From NCBI GenBank assembly GCA_903920435.1, contig CAIXMB010000115.1, positions 1 to 42,986 of the forward strand: a stretch of DNA of 42,986 nucleotides. The letters run 5' to 3'. This document shows positions 7,761-16,819 of the stretch, in pieces. A program made the position numbers and the translations under genes. A model generated the notes under the pieces. The model had not been told where the DNA came from, made no database searches, and saw nothing but the letters and a program-made list of their open reading frames with translations. The first letter of the stretch is position 1; the number at the start of each line of letters is the position of its first letter. The DNA comes from an uncultured Actinomycetes bacterium. Lineage in GTDB: Bacteria; Actinomycetota; Actinomycetes; Actinomycetales; Microbacteriaceae.

Positions 7761-9434
7761 TCAGGCCACGACTCGCAGAATTTCTTCGATAGACGTGAGG
7801 CCAAGCCGTGCCTTGTCCCACCCGTCGACGCGCAGCGTCGACATCCCCTGGGACACTGCCATGTGCTTGATCTCCAGGCTGGATGCCCGTGAGACGGTAA
7901 GTCGTTCGATCTCCTCGGTGATGGGCATGATCTCGTGCAGCGCGACTCGGCCGCGATAGCCGGTGTTGGAGCACGCCGAGCAGCCGGCGGGAGCGAAGAG
8001 CGTGGGCGGTGCGTACGAGCCGTCGTAGCCGAGCCCGAGGTGCACGAGATCCTCGGGGTTGGGCTGGTAGGCGGTCTTGCACCTGTCGCACAGGCGACGG
8101 GCGAGGCGCTGGGCCATGACCGAATCGAGGGCGGAGCCGACCAGGAAGGGCTCGATGTCCATCTCGATGAGTCGCGTGATGGCGCTCGGCGCGTCGTTGG
8201 TGTGCAGGGTCGAGAGCACGAGGTGGCCCGTGAGCGACGCCTCGATCGCGATCTGCGCGGTCTCGTGGTCGCGGATCTCTCCGAGGAGCACGACGTCGGG
8301 GTCGGAGCGCAGGATCGAGCGCAGCGCACTCGCGAACGTGAGGCCGGCTTTCGGGTTCACCTGCACCTGGTTGATGCCGGGCATCCGGTACTCGACCGGG
8401 TCTTCGACCGTGATGACGTTGATCTCGGGGCGCGCGACGGCCTTGAGGGTCGTGTAGAGGGTCGTCGACTTGCCGGAACCGGTCGGACCGGTGACGAGGA
8501 TCATGCCGTTGGGCTTCGTGTACGAGGCCTTGAACACCTCGGCGTTACGGCCGAGCAGGTTGAGCTCGCTGATCGACATCGCCGTGTTGGTGTTGTCGAG
8601 GATTCGCATGACGACCTTCTCGCCCCACACCGTGGGAAGGGTCGCGACGCGGAGGTCGATCTGGCGGTCGGCGTGGCGCACCGACATGCGGCCGTCCTGC
8701 GGGCGACGGCGCTCGGCGATGTCGATATCCGACATGATCTTGAGGCGCGAGATGACGCCGTTCTGGATGTTGCGCGGTGCGCGCTGCATGACATGCAGCA
8801 CGCCGTCGATGCGGTAGCGCACCATGAGCTCGTGCTCGCCCGGCTCGATGTGGATGTCGGACGCGTGGTCCTGGATGCCCTGGCTGATGAGCAGGTTGAC
8901 GAACCGCACCACGGGGGCGTCGTCATCCGACGCCTCGGAGACCTGCATGCTCGCGGCGCCCGCGTCGGCACCGGACTCGTCGACGATCGCCGTCGTGAGG
9001 TCGCTCAGCTCGCCGTCGGAGCGGACGAAGCGGGCGAGTGCCGCACGCAGGTCGGCCTGCTCGGCGAGCACGGGGTGCACCATGAGATGAACGCTCGCGC
9101 GCACGTCGTCGAGCGCGATGACGTCGCCCGGGTCGGCCATGGCGATGATCAGGCGGTTGCCGTCGATCGAGATCGGCAGCACCTCGTGGCGGCGCAGCAG
9201 TGCGGTGGGGACCATTTCCACTGCGGCGCGGTCGACGGGGTAGTCGGCGAGTTCGACGAACGGGATGCCCAACTGGGCGGCCCGGGCCGAGGCGACTTGG
9301 GCCTCGGTGACCTTGCCGGCGCCGGTGAGCTCGCTGATGAGGAATTCGTCACTGGAGGCGGAGGCCCCGACCTGGTCGAGGCTCTCGATGGGCATGAGCC
9401 CGCGCAGCACGAGGATCTCGGCAAGTGAAATCAT
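7761..9434 (-). CDS. pilB: Pilus extension ATPase
   Basis: 557-residue GspE/PilB-family hexameric ATPase that powers pilin polymerisation. An N-terminal MshEN-type domain (about 1-150) is followed by the N2 domain (about 175-280) and the catalytic core: Walker A GPTGSGKST (316-324), Asp box ITVEDPVEY (341-349), Walker B VVLLGEIRD (381-389) and His box STLHTNDA (408-415). A tetracysteine zinc site is complete: C449 and C452, then C485 and C488. The ATG at 9434 is preceded by AAGGGGGGAG. It is the first gene of the pilus cluster; the 131-base gap upstream contains the csrA-side stem-loop and a small inverted repeat. Confidence 0.95.
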   Translation of the reverse strand: MISLAEILVLRGLMPIESLDQVGASASSDEFLISELTGAGKVTEAQVASARAAQLGIPFVELADYPVDRAAVEMVPTALLRRHEVLPISIDGNRLIIAMADPGDVIALDDVRASVHLMVHPVLAEQADLRAALARFVRSDGELSDLTTAIVDESGADAGAASMQVSEASDDDAPVVRFVNLLISQGIQDHASDIHIEPGEHELMVRYRIDGVLHVMQRAPRNIQNGVISRLKIMSDIDIAERRRPQDGRMSVRHADRQIDLRVATLPTVWGEKVVMRILDNTNTAMSISELNLLGRNAEVFKASYTKPNGMILVTGPTGSGKSTTLYTTLKAVARPEINVITVEDPVEYRMPGINQVQVNPKAGLTFASALRSILRSDPDVVLLGEIRDHETAQIAIEASLTGHLVLSTLHTNDAPSAITRLIEMDIEPFLVGSALDSVMAQRLARRLCDRCKTAYQPNPEDLVHLGLGYDGSYAPPTLFAPAGCSACSNTGYRGRVALHEIMPITEEIERLTVSRASSLEIKHMAVSQGMSTLRVDGWDKARLGLTSIEEILRVVA

Positions 9435-9498
9435 GCGCGGTCTCCCCCCTTGTGCAGCGCCGAACGTCGACGGACTGGTCCCCCCAGTCCTGACAAAG

Positions 9499-9512
9499 TA
9501 ACCCGGGGGTTA
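9499..9512. promoter_or_regulatory. Inverted repeat TAACCC-GG-GGGTTA upstream of pilB
   Basis: Perfect 6-base arms with a 2-base centre, 65 bases upstream of the pilB start. Position and symmetry fit an operator, but no cognate regulator can be named and I could not place convincing -35/-10 boxes beside it. Confidence 0.35.
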
Positions 9513-9539
9513 AGCCGGGGTACAGTCCCGCAAGTAGGT

Positions 9540-9556
9540 GCCCCACGTTGTGGGGC
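9540..9556 (-). terminator. Stem-loop after csrA
   Basis: A 7-bp G/C stem with a 3-base loop, starting 9 bases beyond the csrA stop. It has no T-run. It marks the probable end of the fliM-to-csrA transcript before the pilus operon begins. Confidence 0.5.
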
Positions 9557-9565
9557 CAGACCGAA

Positions 9566-9832
9566 TCAGGCGGGCGAGGAGCCCTCGTCGACCTGCTTGC
9601 GCGGCATGGCGCCGAGGAGGCCGGCGAGCGCCGCGCCATCCGTCGAAGCGCCGCGGGCGGCCTGGAGATTGGCCTCCGTGACGGCCTGCATGACCTCGAG
9701 GCGGTGGATCACGACGCCGCGGGGCGCGTCGATGCCGATGCGCACGCCGTCGCCCTTGGCATCGAGGATGGTGATGACGATGTCGTCCCCGATGAGGATC
9801 TGTTCTCCGCGCTTGCGGGTCAGGACGAGCAT
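9566..9832 (-). CDS. csrA: Carbon storage regulator / flagellin translational repressor
   Basis: Small dimeric RNA-binding protein that represses mRNAs by binding GGA loops near ribosome-binding sites. The core is canonical: [18 protein letters not shown], then [15 protein letters not shown] with the conserved RNA-contact arginine region. At 88 residues it is longer than usual (about 60-75) because of an Ala/Gly-rich tail after residue 60. It is the last gene of the export-apparatus operon, following the FlhF-like gene by 9 bases. In flagellated Gram-positives CsrA is antagonised by FliW; fliW is present here but 27 kb away (36891-37262) rather than adjacent as in Bacillus. Likely targets include the fliC leader. 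Confidence 0.95.
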   Translation of the reverse strand: MLVLTRKRGEQILIGDDIVITILDAKGDGVRIGIDAPRGVVIHRLEVMQAVTEANLQAARGASTDGAALAGLLGAMPRKQVDEGSSPA

Positions 9833-9841
9833 TGCGCCAGC

Positions 9842-10708
9842 CTACTGGACTGCGTCGGACCAGCCTTCTGGCAGGCCGAGGGCGCGCACGGTGTCGGGCG
9901 TGGAGGTCCAGGCGGTGCGCAGCACAGCGAGAGCCTGCACGGACACCACGGTGCACACCGCGTTGACCCACGCAGCCGTGTCCTCGGGCTTGCGCGACGC
10001 GTCGACCGCGAGCCAGAGCTGGTCGGGCCGGATGCCCGCCAGCGCGGCCGCGTGGGCGGCGAGCCGGGCATCCCCGGGTTCGATCGAGTACGCCACGATC
10101 GTCGCCCGCCCGTTCTCGACTCCGCGCGCGCGGGCGGAGAACGCCGTGCGCCGGTCGGTCACGCGCGGAACGCCGGCGGCGACGTGCTGCGCGCCGCCCG
10201 CGACGATCTCGGCTCCCCCGCGCTCGCCCGCGAGGGAGCGCGCGACGGTCATCGCATCCTCGCCGATGCCCGCGATGACGACGAGGTCGCCCGGGGCCTT
10301 GAGGAGCACGACGGGCCGGGCCTTGCGGCGCGCGGTGGTGGTGACCGGGGCGTTGGGCGACGCGTAGCGCTGCAGGTCCTCGAGCACTCCCGAGAACGCG
10401 TCGGACTCCGTCGAGAGCGGCGGTACCGCCGAGGCGTCGATGGGCAGCTCGCGCCGATCGCCCTTGTCCGCCCGCTCGACCAGGTCGTCGAAGGCGCCGC
10501 GGCGGTGCGCGGTCCACTCCTCGGGTTTGCCGGGCTCCGGCACGTCGACGGTCACGTCGAGGTAGCGGCGCGCGAAGAATCCGCCGATGCCGCCCACCCG
10601 CACCTCCTCGGCGGAGACGACCGTGGCGGCTACGCCGTAGCGCTCCCTGACCGTCTCGGCGACACGGTCGAGCGGTGCCGGATCAAGCCGGAATCGAATC
10701 GAAGGCAC
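9842..10708 (-). CDS. FlhF-position protein with degenerate GTPase motifs
   Basis: 288 residues, directly after flhA, where flhF lies in Bacillus-type flagellar operons. The N-terminal 55 residues (VRERYGVAATVVSAEEVRVGG) resemble the start of FlhF. A central hydrophobic strand-loop-helix, VVIAGIGEDAMTVARSLA (143-160), sits where the P-loop should be but has no GK[ST]; no DTAGR or TKLDE motif follows. The C-terminus, TPDTVRALGLPEGWSDA (270-286), matches the usual FlhF ending that places the GTPase fold before a glycine/proline turn. I read it as an FlhF-derived pseudo-GTPase that may guide flagellar site or number without GTP switching. It starts with GTG at 10708, overlapping flhA by 26 bases. 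The homology is judged by eye and could be wrong. Confidence 0.6.
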   Translation of the reverse strand: MPSIRFRLDPAPLDRVAETVRERYGVAATVVSAEEVRVGGIGGFFARRYLDVTVDVPEPGKPEEWTAHRRGAFDDLVERADKGDRRELPIDASAVPPLSTESDAFSGVLEDLQRYASPNAPVTTTARRKARPVVLLKAPGDLVVIAGIGEDAMTVARSLAGERGGAEIVAGGAQHVAAGVPRVTDRRTAFSARARGVENGRATIVAYSIEPGDARLAAHAAALAGIRPDQLWLAVDASRKPEDTAAWVNAVCTVVSVQALAVLRTAWTSTPDTVRALGLPEGWSDAVQ

Positions 10709-12731
10709 GCACCACCCCGATGGTCTCGATGCCGACCTGCGCCGACGTCACCTCCTGATACGACAGCACGGCGAGCCCGCTCACCTGGGGCGCCACGAGC
10801 CTGCGGATCGCCGGGCGCAGGGCGGGCGCGCAGACGAGCACGGGCGACATGCCCTTCTCCGCCGCCTGCTCGACGAGGGTGCGCACGCTCGTGAGCACGT
10901 GCTCGAGCCGGCCCTGGTCCATGATGATCTGCGATCCGAGCTCCGACGGCCGCAGCGCCTCGAGCATCGACTGCTCGAGCACCGGGTCGATCATGATGAT
11001 GCGCAGCACACCGGCCTCGAGCTTCTTCGAGACGATGAGCGGCCCGATCGCGAGGCGCGCGGCCTCGATGAGGCCCTCGGGGTCGGTGGACACCTTGGCG
11101 CGCATGGCGAGGGCCTCGTAGACGCGCGGCAGGTCGTTGATCGGCACCTCCTCGGTGAGCAGACCCTGAAGCACCCGCTGCACCTCGCCCAGCGAGAGCA
11201 GCGACGGCACGAGCTCGTCGGCCGCGGACGGGTTCACCTGCTTGACGCCGTCGGTCAGCAGGCGCACGTCCTCGCGCGTGAGCAGGCGTGCCGCGTTCGC
11301 GGTGACGATGGCGGAGAGGTGGGTGACGATTACCGAGACGCGGTCGATGACCGTCGCGCCCGCGAGCTCGGCGGAGTGCCGCATCTCGAGCGGCACCCAC
11401 TTGCCGGCGAGGCCGAAGACCGGGTCGACGGTCACGCTGCCGGGCAGCGACTCGAGGTTGTCGCCGAGGGCGAGCACGCGGCCCGGAGGGGCCATACCGC
11501 GCCCGGCCTCGACCCCGGCCACGCGGATGACGTAGGTGGACTGGGGCAGCTCGAGGCTGTCGCGCGTGCGCACCGGCGGCACGACGATGCCCATCTCGAG
11601 CGCGAGCCGGCGCCGCAGGCCGCGCACGCGCGCGAGCAGGTCGTCTCCCGAGCCCGACGCGAGGTCGACGAGGTCGGGGGCGAGCTGCACCTCGAGGGCG
11701 TGCACGCGCATCTGCTCGATGAGCTCCTCGGGCGTCTCCTTGGGCGCTGCCGCCTCGACGACGGATGCCGCGGCCTCCGCCGCCACGCGGGCCTTCTCGC
11801 GCGAGGCGATCCGCTGGCCGAAGACGATGAGGGTGATACCGATGATCCAGAACGCGAACATCGGCATGTCGGGAACCAGCCCGAGCACGATGGCCGCGCC
11901 GCCCGCGATGGTGAGCGCTACCCGGCTCTGCGAGAGCTGCTTCGAGGTGAGCGAGCCCATGTCGGAGTCGACGTTCGAGCGGGTGACGATCATGCCCGTC
12001 GAGACCGCCATGAGCAGTGCGGGAATCTGGGTGACGAGGCCGTCGCCGATCGTGAGCAGGCTGTAGGTGTTGACCGCGCTGCCGATGTCCATGCCGCGCT
12101 GCAGCATGCCGATTCCGATGCCGCCGAGGATGTTGATGATGATGATGATGATTCCGGCGATCGCATCGCCCTTGACGAACTTCGACGCGCCATCCATCGC
12201 ACCGTAGAAGTCGGCCTCCGCCGCGACTTCCGCGCGCCGCACCCGCGCCTGCTCCTCCGTGATCGCGCCCGTGTTGAGATCGGCGTCGATGGCCATCTGC
12301 TTGCCGGGCATGGCGTCGAGGGTGAAGCGGGCGCCGACTTCCGCCACGCGCTCAGCACCCTTGGTGACGACGACGAACTGGATGACCACGAGGATGCAGA
12401 AGATCACCGCGCCGATGATGAGCGAGCCGTTGACCGCCACCTGCCCGAGCGCCTCGATCACCTGGCCCGCGTAGCCCTCGCCGAGCACGAGCCGCGTCGA
12501 GGCGACGTTGAGACCGAGCCGGAACAGCGTCGCGACGAGCAGGAGCGACGGGAACACCGAGAAGTCGAGCGGCTTCTTCACGAACATCGTCGTGAGCAGG
12601 ATCACGAGCGCGAACAGGATGTTCACGATGATGAGCACGTCGAGCAGGAACGCCGGCACGGGAACCACGAGCAGCATGACGATGCCGACGACACCGATCG
12701 GCACCGCGAAGGTGGCGAGGTTCTTTCTCAT
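10683..12731 (-). CDS. flhA: Flagellar export gate protein FlhA
   Basis: 682-residue major protein of the type III export gate; its cytoplasmic nonamer receives chaperone-cargo complexes and couples export to proton flow. The first ~330 residues hold the hydrophobic export-gate segments and the conserved FHIPEP-region sequences FRLGLNVASTRLVL, DAMPGKQMAIDADLNTG and GDGLVTQIPALL. The C-terminal ~350 residues form the cytoplasmic domain (for example VNPSAADELVPSLLSLGEVQRVLQ). The ATG at 12731 has GGGAGAAG upstream and replaces a much longer spurious frame that reads through flhB. It sits 17 bases after flhB. Confidence 0.97.
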   Translation of the reverse strand: MRKNLATFAVPIGVVGIVMLLVVPVPAFLLDVLIIVNILFALVILLTTMFVKKPLDFSVFPSLLLVATLFRLGLNVASTRLVLGEGYAGQVIEALGQVAVNGSLIIGAVIFCILVVIQFVVVTKGAERVAEVGARFTLDAMPGKQMAIDADLNTGAITEEQARVRRAEVAAEADFYGAMDGASKFVKGDAIAGIIIIIINILGGIGIGMLQRGMDIGSAVNTYSLLTIGDGLVTQIPALLMAVSTGMIVTRSNVDSDMGSLTSKQLSQSRVALTIAGGAAIVLGLVPDMPMFAFWIIGITLIVFGQRIASREKARVAAEAAASVVEAAAPKETPEELIEQMRVHALEVQLAPDLVDLASGSGDDLLARVRGLRRRLALEMGIVVPPVRTRDSLELPQSTYVIRVAGVEAGRGMAPPGRVLALGDNLESLPGSVTVDPVFGLAGKWVPLEMRHSAELAGATVIDRVSVIVTHLSAIVTANAARLLTREDVRLLTDGVKQVNPSAADELVPSLLSLGEVQRVLQGLLTEEVPINDLPRVYEALAMRAKVSTDPEGLIEAARLAIGPLIVSKKLEAGVLRIIMIDPVLEQSMLEALRPSELGSQIIMDQGRLEHVLTSVRTLVEQAAEKGMSPVLVCAPALRPAIRRLVAPQVSGLAVLSYQEVTSAQVGIETIGVVRAFDSIPA

Positions 12732-12748
12732 TGCTGCTTCTCCCGGGG

Positions 12749-13831
12749 TTAGGCGGACTGGGGTGCGAGTGTGTGGGTGCCCTTGACGGCGCCACGCGCC
12801 TTGAGCGACATGACGAAGGCGAGCACGCGGGCGACTGCGGTGTAGAGCTCGGCCGGGATCTCCTGGCCGACCTCGCACGCGGCGTGCAGCGCTCGCGCGA
12901 GGGCGATGTCCTCGACCATCGGCACGTCGTTCTCGGCCGCCCGCTCGCGGATCTTGAGGGCGACGGCATCCGCGCCCTTGGCGACGACCCGGGGGGCCGA
13001 CTTGCCCGCCTCGTACTTCAGGGCGACCGCGATGTGGGTGGGGTTCAGAAGCACCACGTCGGCTCCCCCGACGGCCGCGATCATGCGGTTGCGGCCCATG
13101 GCGAGCTGGCGAGACCGGCGCATGGCGCGGATCATGGGGTCGCCCTCGGCGTTCTTGTTCTCGTCCGAGACCTCGCGCTTGGTCATCCGGGTGCTCTTGC
13201 GGTTGCGGCGCATCACCACGAACAGGTCGACAGCGGCGAGGCCGAGGCCCGCGATGATCGCCGACTGCATGACGGATGCCACGCTGCCCGTCGTCTCCGT
13301 GAGCAGGTTGCTGATCGGCAGGCCGCCCGCCACCGAGAGCACGGGCATGAGCCCCTGCAGCACGGAGACGAGTACCGCGCCCACCACCGCGGTCTTGACC
13401 ACGGCCTTCACGCCCTCCCACGCCGCCTGGAACCCGAAGACGCGCTTGAGCCCCGACACGGGGTTGAACTGGTCGAAGTGCGGGGTCGGGCGCTTGAAGT
13501 GGATGCCGCCCTGCACGGCAGTCGCCGCGACGGCGGCGATGACGACGATGACGAACATGGGCGTGAGCGCGGGGATGATGGTCTGCAGCTGAGTGCGCAG
13601 CACCTCGACCGCCGCCTGCGGGTCGGGGTGGGCGATGATGTCGCGGAAGCCGACGACCGCTGTCGCCGCCGAGTCCTTCACCGACGAGATGAGCCCGGGG
13701 ATCATGAGGGCGGCGGCGCCGACGCCGATCCACGACACCAGGTCTTTCGAGGTGGAGAGCTGCCCCTTGGAGCGCACCTCCTTCATGCGCTTCTGGGTGG
13801 CCTGTTCGGTCTTCTCCTGTGCGTCGCTCAC
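12749..13831 (-). CDS. flhB: Flagellar export switch protein FlhB
   Basis: 360-residue export-gate component that undergoes autocleavage and switches substrate class from rod/hook to filament when FliK signals hook completion. The N-terminus KTEQATQKRMKEVRSKGQ is typical. Four hydrophobic segments precede a cytoplasmic domain with the autocleavage motif NPTH at residues 263-266, followed by HIAVALKYE. It starts with GTG at 13831 overlapping the fliR stop by 4 bases. Intact motifs and normal length suggest full function. Confidence 0.97.
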   Translation of the reverse strand: MSDAQEKTEQATQKRMKEVRSKGQLSTSKDLVSWIGVGAAALMIPGLISSVKDSAATAVVGFRDIIAHPDPQAAVEVLRTQLQTIIPALTPMFVIVVIAAVAATAVQGGIHFKRPTPHFDQFNPVSGLKRVFGFQAAWEGVKAVVKTAVVGAVLVSVLQGLMPVLSVAGGLPISNLLTETTGSVASVMQSAIIAGLGLAAVDLFVVMRRNRKSTRMTKREVSDENKNAEGDPMIRAMRRSRQLAMGRNRMIAAVGGADVVLLNPTHIAVALKYEAGKSAPRVVAKGADAVALKIRERAAENDVPMVEDIALARALHAACEVGQEIPAELYTAVARVLAFVMSLKARGAVKGTHTLAPQSA

Positions 13832-14586
13832 GAGAAGGCCTCCAGCATTGCCTGCAGGACCGATTGGGTGATCGCGGAGACCACGCGCGGTAGGGCGAGG
13901 AAGACGACGCCCGCGAAGACGACGGTGATCAGGATCTTGAGCGGGAAGCCGAGCGCGAAGGCGTTGATGGCGGGCGCGACGCGCGTGAGCAGGCCGAGGC
14001 CGACGTCGGCGAGGAACAGCACGATGATCATGGGCCCGGCGATCTGCAGCGCGGAGAGGAAGAGCTGGGTGAAGGCCGTCACCAGGATCTCGGGGTTGGG
14101 CGCCGCGGAGAGGTTCATGGTCACGGGAATCGCGTCGAAGCTGCGCATGAGCCCGCCCAGGATGAGCTGGTAGCCGTCGGTGGAGAAGAGCAGCGCGAGG
14201 GCCGCCATGTGGAACAGGCGGGTGAACTGGGCACCGTTGATGAGGGCCTGCGGGTCGAACGCCTGCGCGAGTTGGAAACCGCCGAACAGGTCGATGAGGT
14301 TACCCGCGGACTGCACGGCCGAGAACGCCATCATCACGAGGAAGCCGAGGAACAGCCCGATGAGCAGCTGCATGACGAGCGACACCAGGAACGGGCCGGT
14401 GTCGAGGGTCGTGTAGCCCTCTGCCACGCGCGGCGCGATGGCGATCGCGAGGCCGATGCCGAGCATCGCCTTAATGCGGGCGGGGAAGCCCGCGAACGAG
14501 AACGGCGGCGCGATCACGAGGAACGCCGTGAGCCGCACTCCGGCGAGCATCACGGCCTCCACCCACGGCGCGCTGAAGGTGATCAC
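13828..14586 (-). CDS. fliR: Flagellar export gate protein FliR
   Basis: 252-residue integral membrane protein of the FliPQR export gate. It is almost entirely hydrophobic with about six membrane segments and family patterns such as RLTAFLVIAPPFSFAGFPARIK near the N-terminus and QIAGPMIIVLFLADVGLGLLTRVAP in the second half. GTG start at 14586, one base after the fliQ stop; the end overlaps flhB. Confidence 0.95.
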   Translation of the reverse strand: MITFSAPWVEAVMLAGVRLTAFLVIAPPFSFAGFPARIKAMLGIGLAIAIAPRVAEGYTTLDTGPFLVSLVMQLLIGLFLGFLVMMAFSAVQSAGNLIDLFGGFQLAQAFDPQALINGAQFTRLFHMAALALLFSTDGYQLILGGLMRSFDAIPVTMNLSAAPNPEILVTAFTQLFLSALQIAGPMIIVLFLADVGLGLLTRVAPAINAFALGFPLKILITVVFAGVVFLALPRVVSAITQSVLQAMLEAFS

Positions 14587-14587
14587 G

Positions 14588-14860
14588 TCATCCGCCGACC
14601 AGCTGCGGGATGCGCTCGAAGAGGGTCTGCGTGAACGTGACGATCTCGGCGATCATCCACTGACCGCTGATCACTAGCGCGATCGCCACCGCGACGGCCT
14701 TGGGCACGAACGAGAGCGTGACCTCCTGGATCTGGGTGATCGACTGGAACACCGAGATCGCGAAGCCCACGACGAGCGCCGTGATGAGCATGGGCGCGCC
14801 GAGCTTGGCCGCCACCATGAGGGCCTGCACGCCGATATCGATGACTGCTGCGGGGTTCAT
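14588..14860 (-). CDS. fliQ: Flagellar export gate protein FliQ
   Basis: 90-residue, two-helix membrane protein of the FliPQR gate. The sequence LVVGFAISVFQSITQIQEVTLSFVPK is the FliQ family signature between and after its two hydrophobic segments. The ATG at 14860 overlaps the fliP stop (ATGA); a longer open frame upstream is the antisense-free shadow of fliP and lacks family sequence. Length is normal. Confidence 0.95.
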   Translation of the reverse strand: MNPAAVIDIGVQALMVAAKLGAPMLITALVVGFAISVFQSITQIQEVTLSFVPKAVAVAIALVISGQWMIAEIVTFTQTLFERIPQLVGG

Positions 14861-15675
14861 GGGCCCAATCCGTAACTGCCCACGAGGGCGGTGATGATGA
14901 GACCCCAGCCGTCGACGAGGATGAACAACAGGATCTTGAACGGCAGCGAGATCATGACGGGCGGGAGCATCATCATGCCCATCGCCATGAGGCCCGCGGA
15001 GACGACGAGGTCGATGACGAGGAACGGCACGAAGATGACGAACCCGATGATGAAGCCGGCGCGCAGCTCCGAGATCATGAAGGCCGGGATGAGGGTCTGC
15101 AGCGGCACCGTGTCGGGCGAGTCGGGGTTGCTCAGGTCGGCGGCGCGGGTCATGAGCCCGAGGTCCTCTTCGCGCGTGTGCGCGAGCATGAACGTGCGCA
15201 GCGGGCCCGACGCCGCATCGATGGCACCCTGGAAGTCGATCTGGCCGTCGAGGTAGGGCTGCACCGCGGCGGTGTTGATGTCGGCGAGGGTCGGCCACAT
15301 GATGAAGATCGACAGGAACAGTGCGAGGCCGGCAAGCACCTGCGTGGGCGGGATCGACGTGAGCCCGAGGGCGTTGCGCGTCATGGCGAGCACGATGAAG
15401 ATCTTCGTGAACGAGGTCATCATCAGCAGGATCGCGGGCGCGATCGACAGCAGCGTGATGCCGAGCAGGATGATGATCGACGATGCCGGCGAGCCGTCAG
15501 GCCCGTTGATCCCCACGTTCACGATGCCGTCGACGACTCCGGTAACCGGGTCAGTAGGTGTCGGCGTGGGGATCGTGTCGTCCGCGGGAACGGCGGCGGC
15601 GCCCGTGAGGGCGAAGGTGAGCGCAGCGGCGACCAGCACCGCACCACCGGTGCGGAGGGCCGTGCCCGGCCTCAC
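14857..15675 (-). CDS. fliP: Flagellar export gate protein FliP
   Basis: 272-residue core of the export gate. A Sec-type signal peptide is visible (about residues 1-28: RTGG, hydrophobic core, ALTGAAA), as is usual for FliP. A short Pro/Thr-rich linker then leads to the conserved membrane part with MMTSFTKIFIVLAMTRNALG, the signature LGLTSIPPTQVLAGLALFL, and ELRAGFIIGFVIFVPFLVIDLV near residues 205-230. GTG start at 15675 overlaps the fliO stop by 4 bases. Confidence 0.96.
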   Translation of the reverse strand: MRPGTALRTGGAVLVAAALTFALTGAAAVPADDTIPTPTPTDPVTGVVDGIVNVGINGPDGSPASSIIILLGITLLSIAPAILLMMTSFTKIFIVLAMTRNALGLTSIPPTQVLAGLALFLSIFIMWPTLADINTAAVQPYLDGQIDFQGAIDAASGPLRTFMLAHTREEDLGLMTRAADLSNPDSPDTVPLQTLIPAFMISELRAGFIIGFVIFVPFLVIDLVVSAGLMAMGMMMLPPVMISLPFKILLFILVDGWGLIITALVGSYGLGP

Positions 15676-16073
15676 GGTTTGAGGCTGGCGAACGCGCGAC
15701 GCCAGGTGTCGGCCGAGAGGATCGACCCGGCGAGCGCAGTACTACTGCCCACGGGTTTCACCGCCTCTACCGCCACATCGCCGCCCTCTTCCGTGAGGAC
15801 TCGTGAAAACGCCTCGGCGGGTGCCTCGGGCGTGTCCGATGTGTGCAGGATGTTCACCGAGTGCTCGGTGACTCCCAGCAGGAACCGCTTTCCGTCGACA
15901 TCGATCACGGCGACGGACGCCTTGGCGCCCACGCCCTGCCTGCCGACGACCGTGATGGTCTTGCCCTGCTTGGCGCGCGTGCCCTTGCTGATCTTGCGCT
16001 GCGCGTACCAGATGACCCCGAGCACTGCCGCGAGCGACAGGATGACGCGCAGGGCGAGGAACAGAGTGTCCAC
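15672..16073 (-). CDS. fliO: Flagellar export protein FliO
   Basis: 133-residue bitopic protein that helps assemble the FliP ring. One N-terminal membrane segment (LFLALRVILSLAAVLGVIWY) is followed by a basic stretch (QRKISKG) and a small beta-rich domain with the FliO pattern GVGAKASVAVIDVDGKRFLLGVT. GTG start at 16073; its first base is shared with the fliN stop codon. The sequence is poorly conserved in general, so the call rests on architecture plus the fliN-fliO-fliP order. Confidence 0.88.
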   Translation of the reverse strand: MDTLFLALRVILSLAAVLGVIWYAQRKISKGTRAKQGKTITVVGRQGVGAKASVAVIDVDGKRFLLGVTEHSVNILHTSDTPEAPAEAFSRVLTEEGGDVAVEAVKPVGSSTALAGSILSADTWRRAFASLKP

Positions 16074-16819
16074 TAGAGAGTTGCCTCGGGGTTGTCGAGG
16101 ATCTTGGTGATGCGCACGGCGTAGTCCTGGTCGACGACGACGACATCGCCGTGGGCGATGAGCTTGCCGTTGAGCAGGATGTCGGCGGGAGTGCCCGCCG
16201 AGCGATCGAGCTCGACGACGGCGCCGGGCTCGAGGGCGAGGAGGTCGCGCACGGCCATGCGAGTGCGGCCGATCTCGACGGTAAGCGCCATCTCGACGTT
16301 GCTGATACGCGAGAGGTTGCCCGTCGTCGGTGCTGCGGGTGCGGGCGTGGACGAGATCGCCGTCGCGTGCAGGCGGATGGCGAACCAGCCGATGGAACCG
16401 GCAGCGGTGGTGAGCTCGAAGACGGCGGTGCCCGTGGCTGCGACGAGCGCCGACGCATCGGCCTCGGTGATGTCGCCGAGCACACCCACGCCGAGTGTCG
16501 CGCTCGCGGCCTCGATGGCGGGGCGCACGAGTTCGGCGGGCTCGGCCAGCGCCTCGTCGACGCCCGCTGCCTCGGCCAGCACGGTGCGGTCGTTGAGCAC
16601 GAGGGCGATATCGGCCGAGCGCACTCCGACGAACTCGGCGGCGAGGGCGACCGAGAAGGGGCCGGAGAGCTGCTCGGGGTCCGGGTGGTTCACGACAGTC
16701 GGGCGCTCGGCGCCGGGAAGGGCATCCGCGAGTGCTTCGACCGCTGCCACCTGCATTGCGTAGTCACGCGTCGCACTGGCCGCGGGCACCGCGGTGCTGG
16801 ACTGCGCTGTCGGGTTCAT
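16073..16819 (-). CDS. fliN: Flagellar motor switch protein FliN with extra N-terminal domain
   Basis: 248 residues, about twice the length of enterobacterial FliN. Residues about 172-246 are the C-ring SpoA domain (ISNVEMALTVEIGRTRMAVR, then VVELDRSAGTPADILLNGKLIAHGDVVVV in family order). Residues about 55-155 form an additional alpha/beta domain with a hydrophobic beginning (FSVALAAEFVGV) and the sequence ELVRPAIEAASATLG. It sits where FliY carries its CheC-like phosphatase domain, but I do not see the paired E..N catalytic motifs of CheC/FliY. An Ala/Pro/Thr linker separates the two. The ATG at 16819 overlaps the fliM stop. Confidence 0.9.
   Translation of the reverse strand: MNPTAQSSTAVPAASATRDYAMQVAAVEALADALPGAERPTVVNHPDPEQLSGPFSVALAAEFVGVRSADIALVLNDRTVLAEAAGVDEALAEPAELVRPAIEAASATLGVGVLGDITEADASALVAATGTAVFELTTAAGSIGWFAIRLHATAISSTPAPAAPTTGNLSRISNVEMALTVEIGRTRMAVRDLLALEPGAVVELDRSAGTPADILLNGKLIAHGDVVVVDQDYAVRITKILDNPEATL

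Noticed and set aside
10899-12752. 617-codon plus-strand frame opposite flhA
   Set aside because: Composition is the His/Arg/Glu-rich reverse shadow of a membrane protein gene; flhA motifs are intact on the minus strand.
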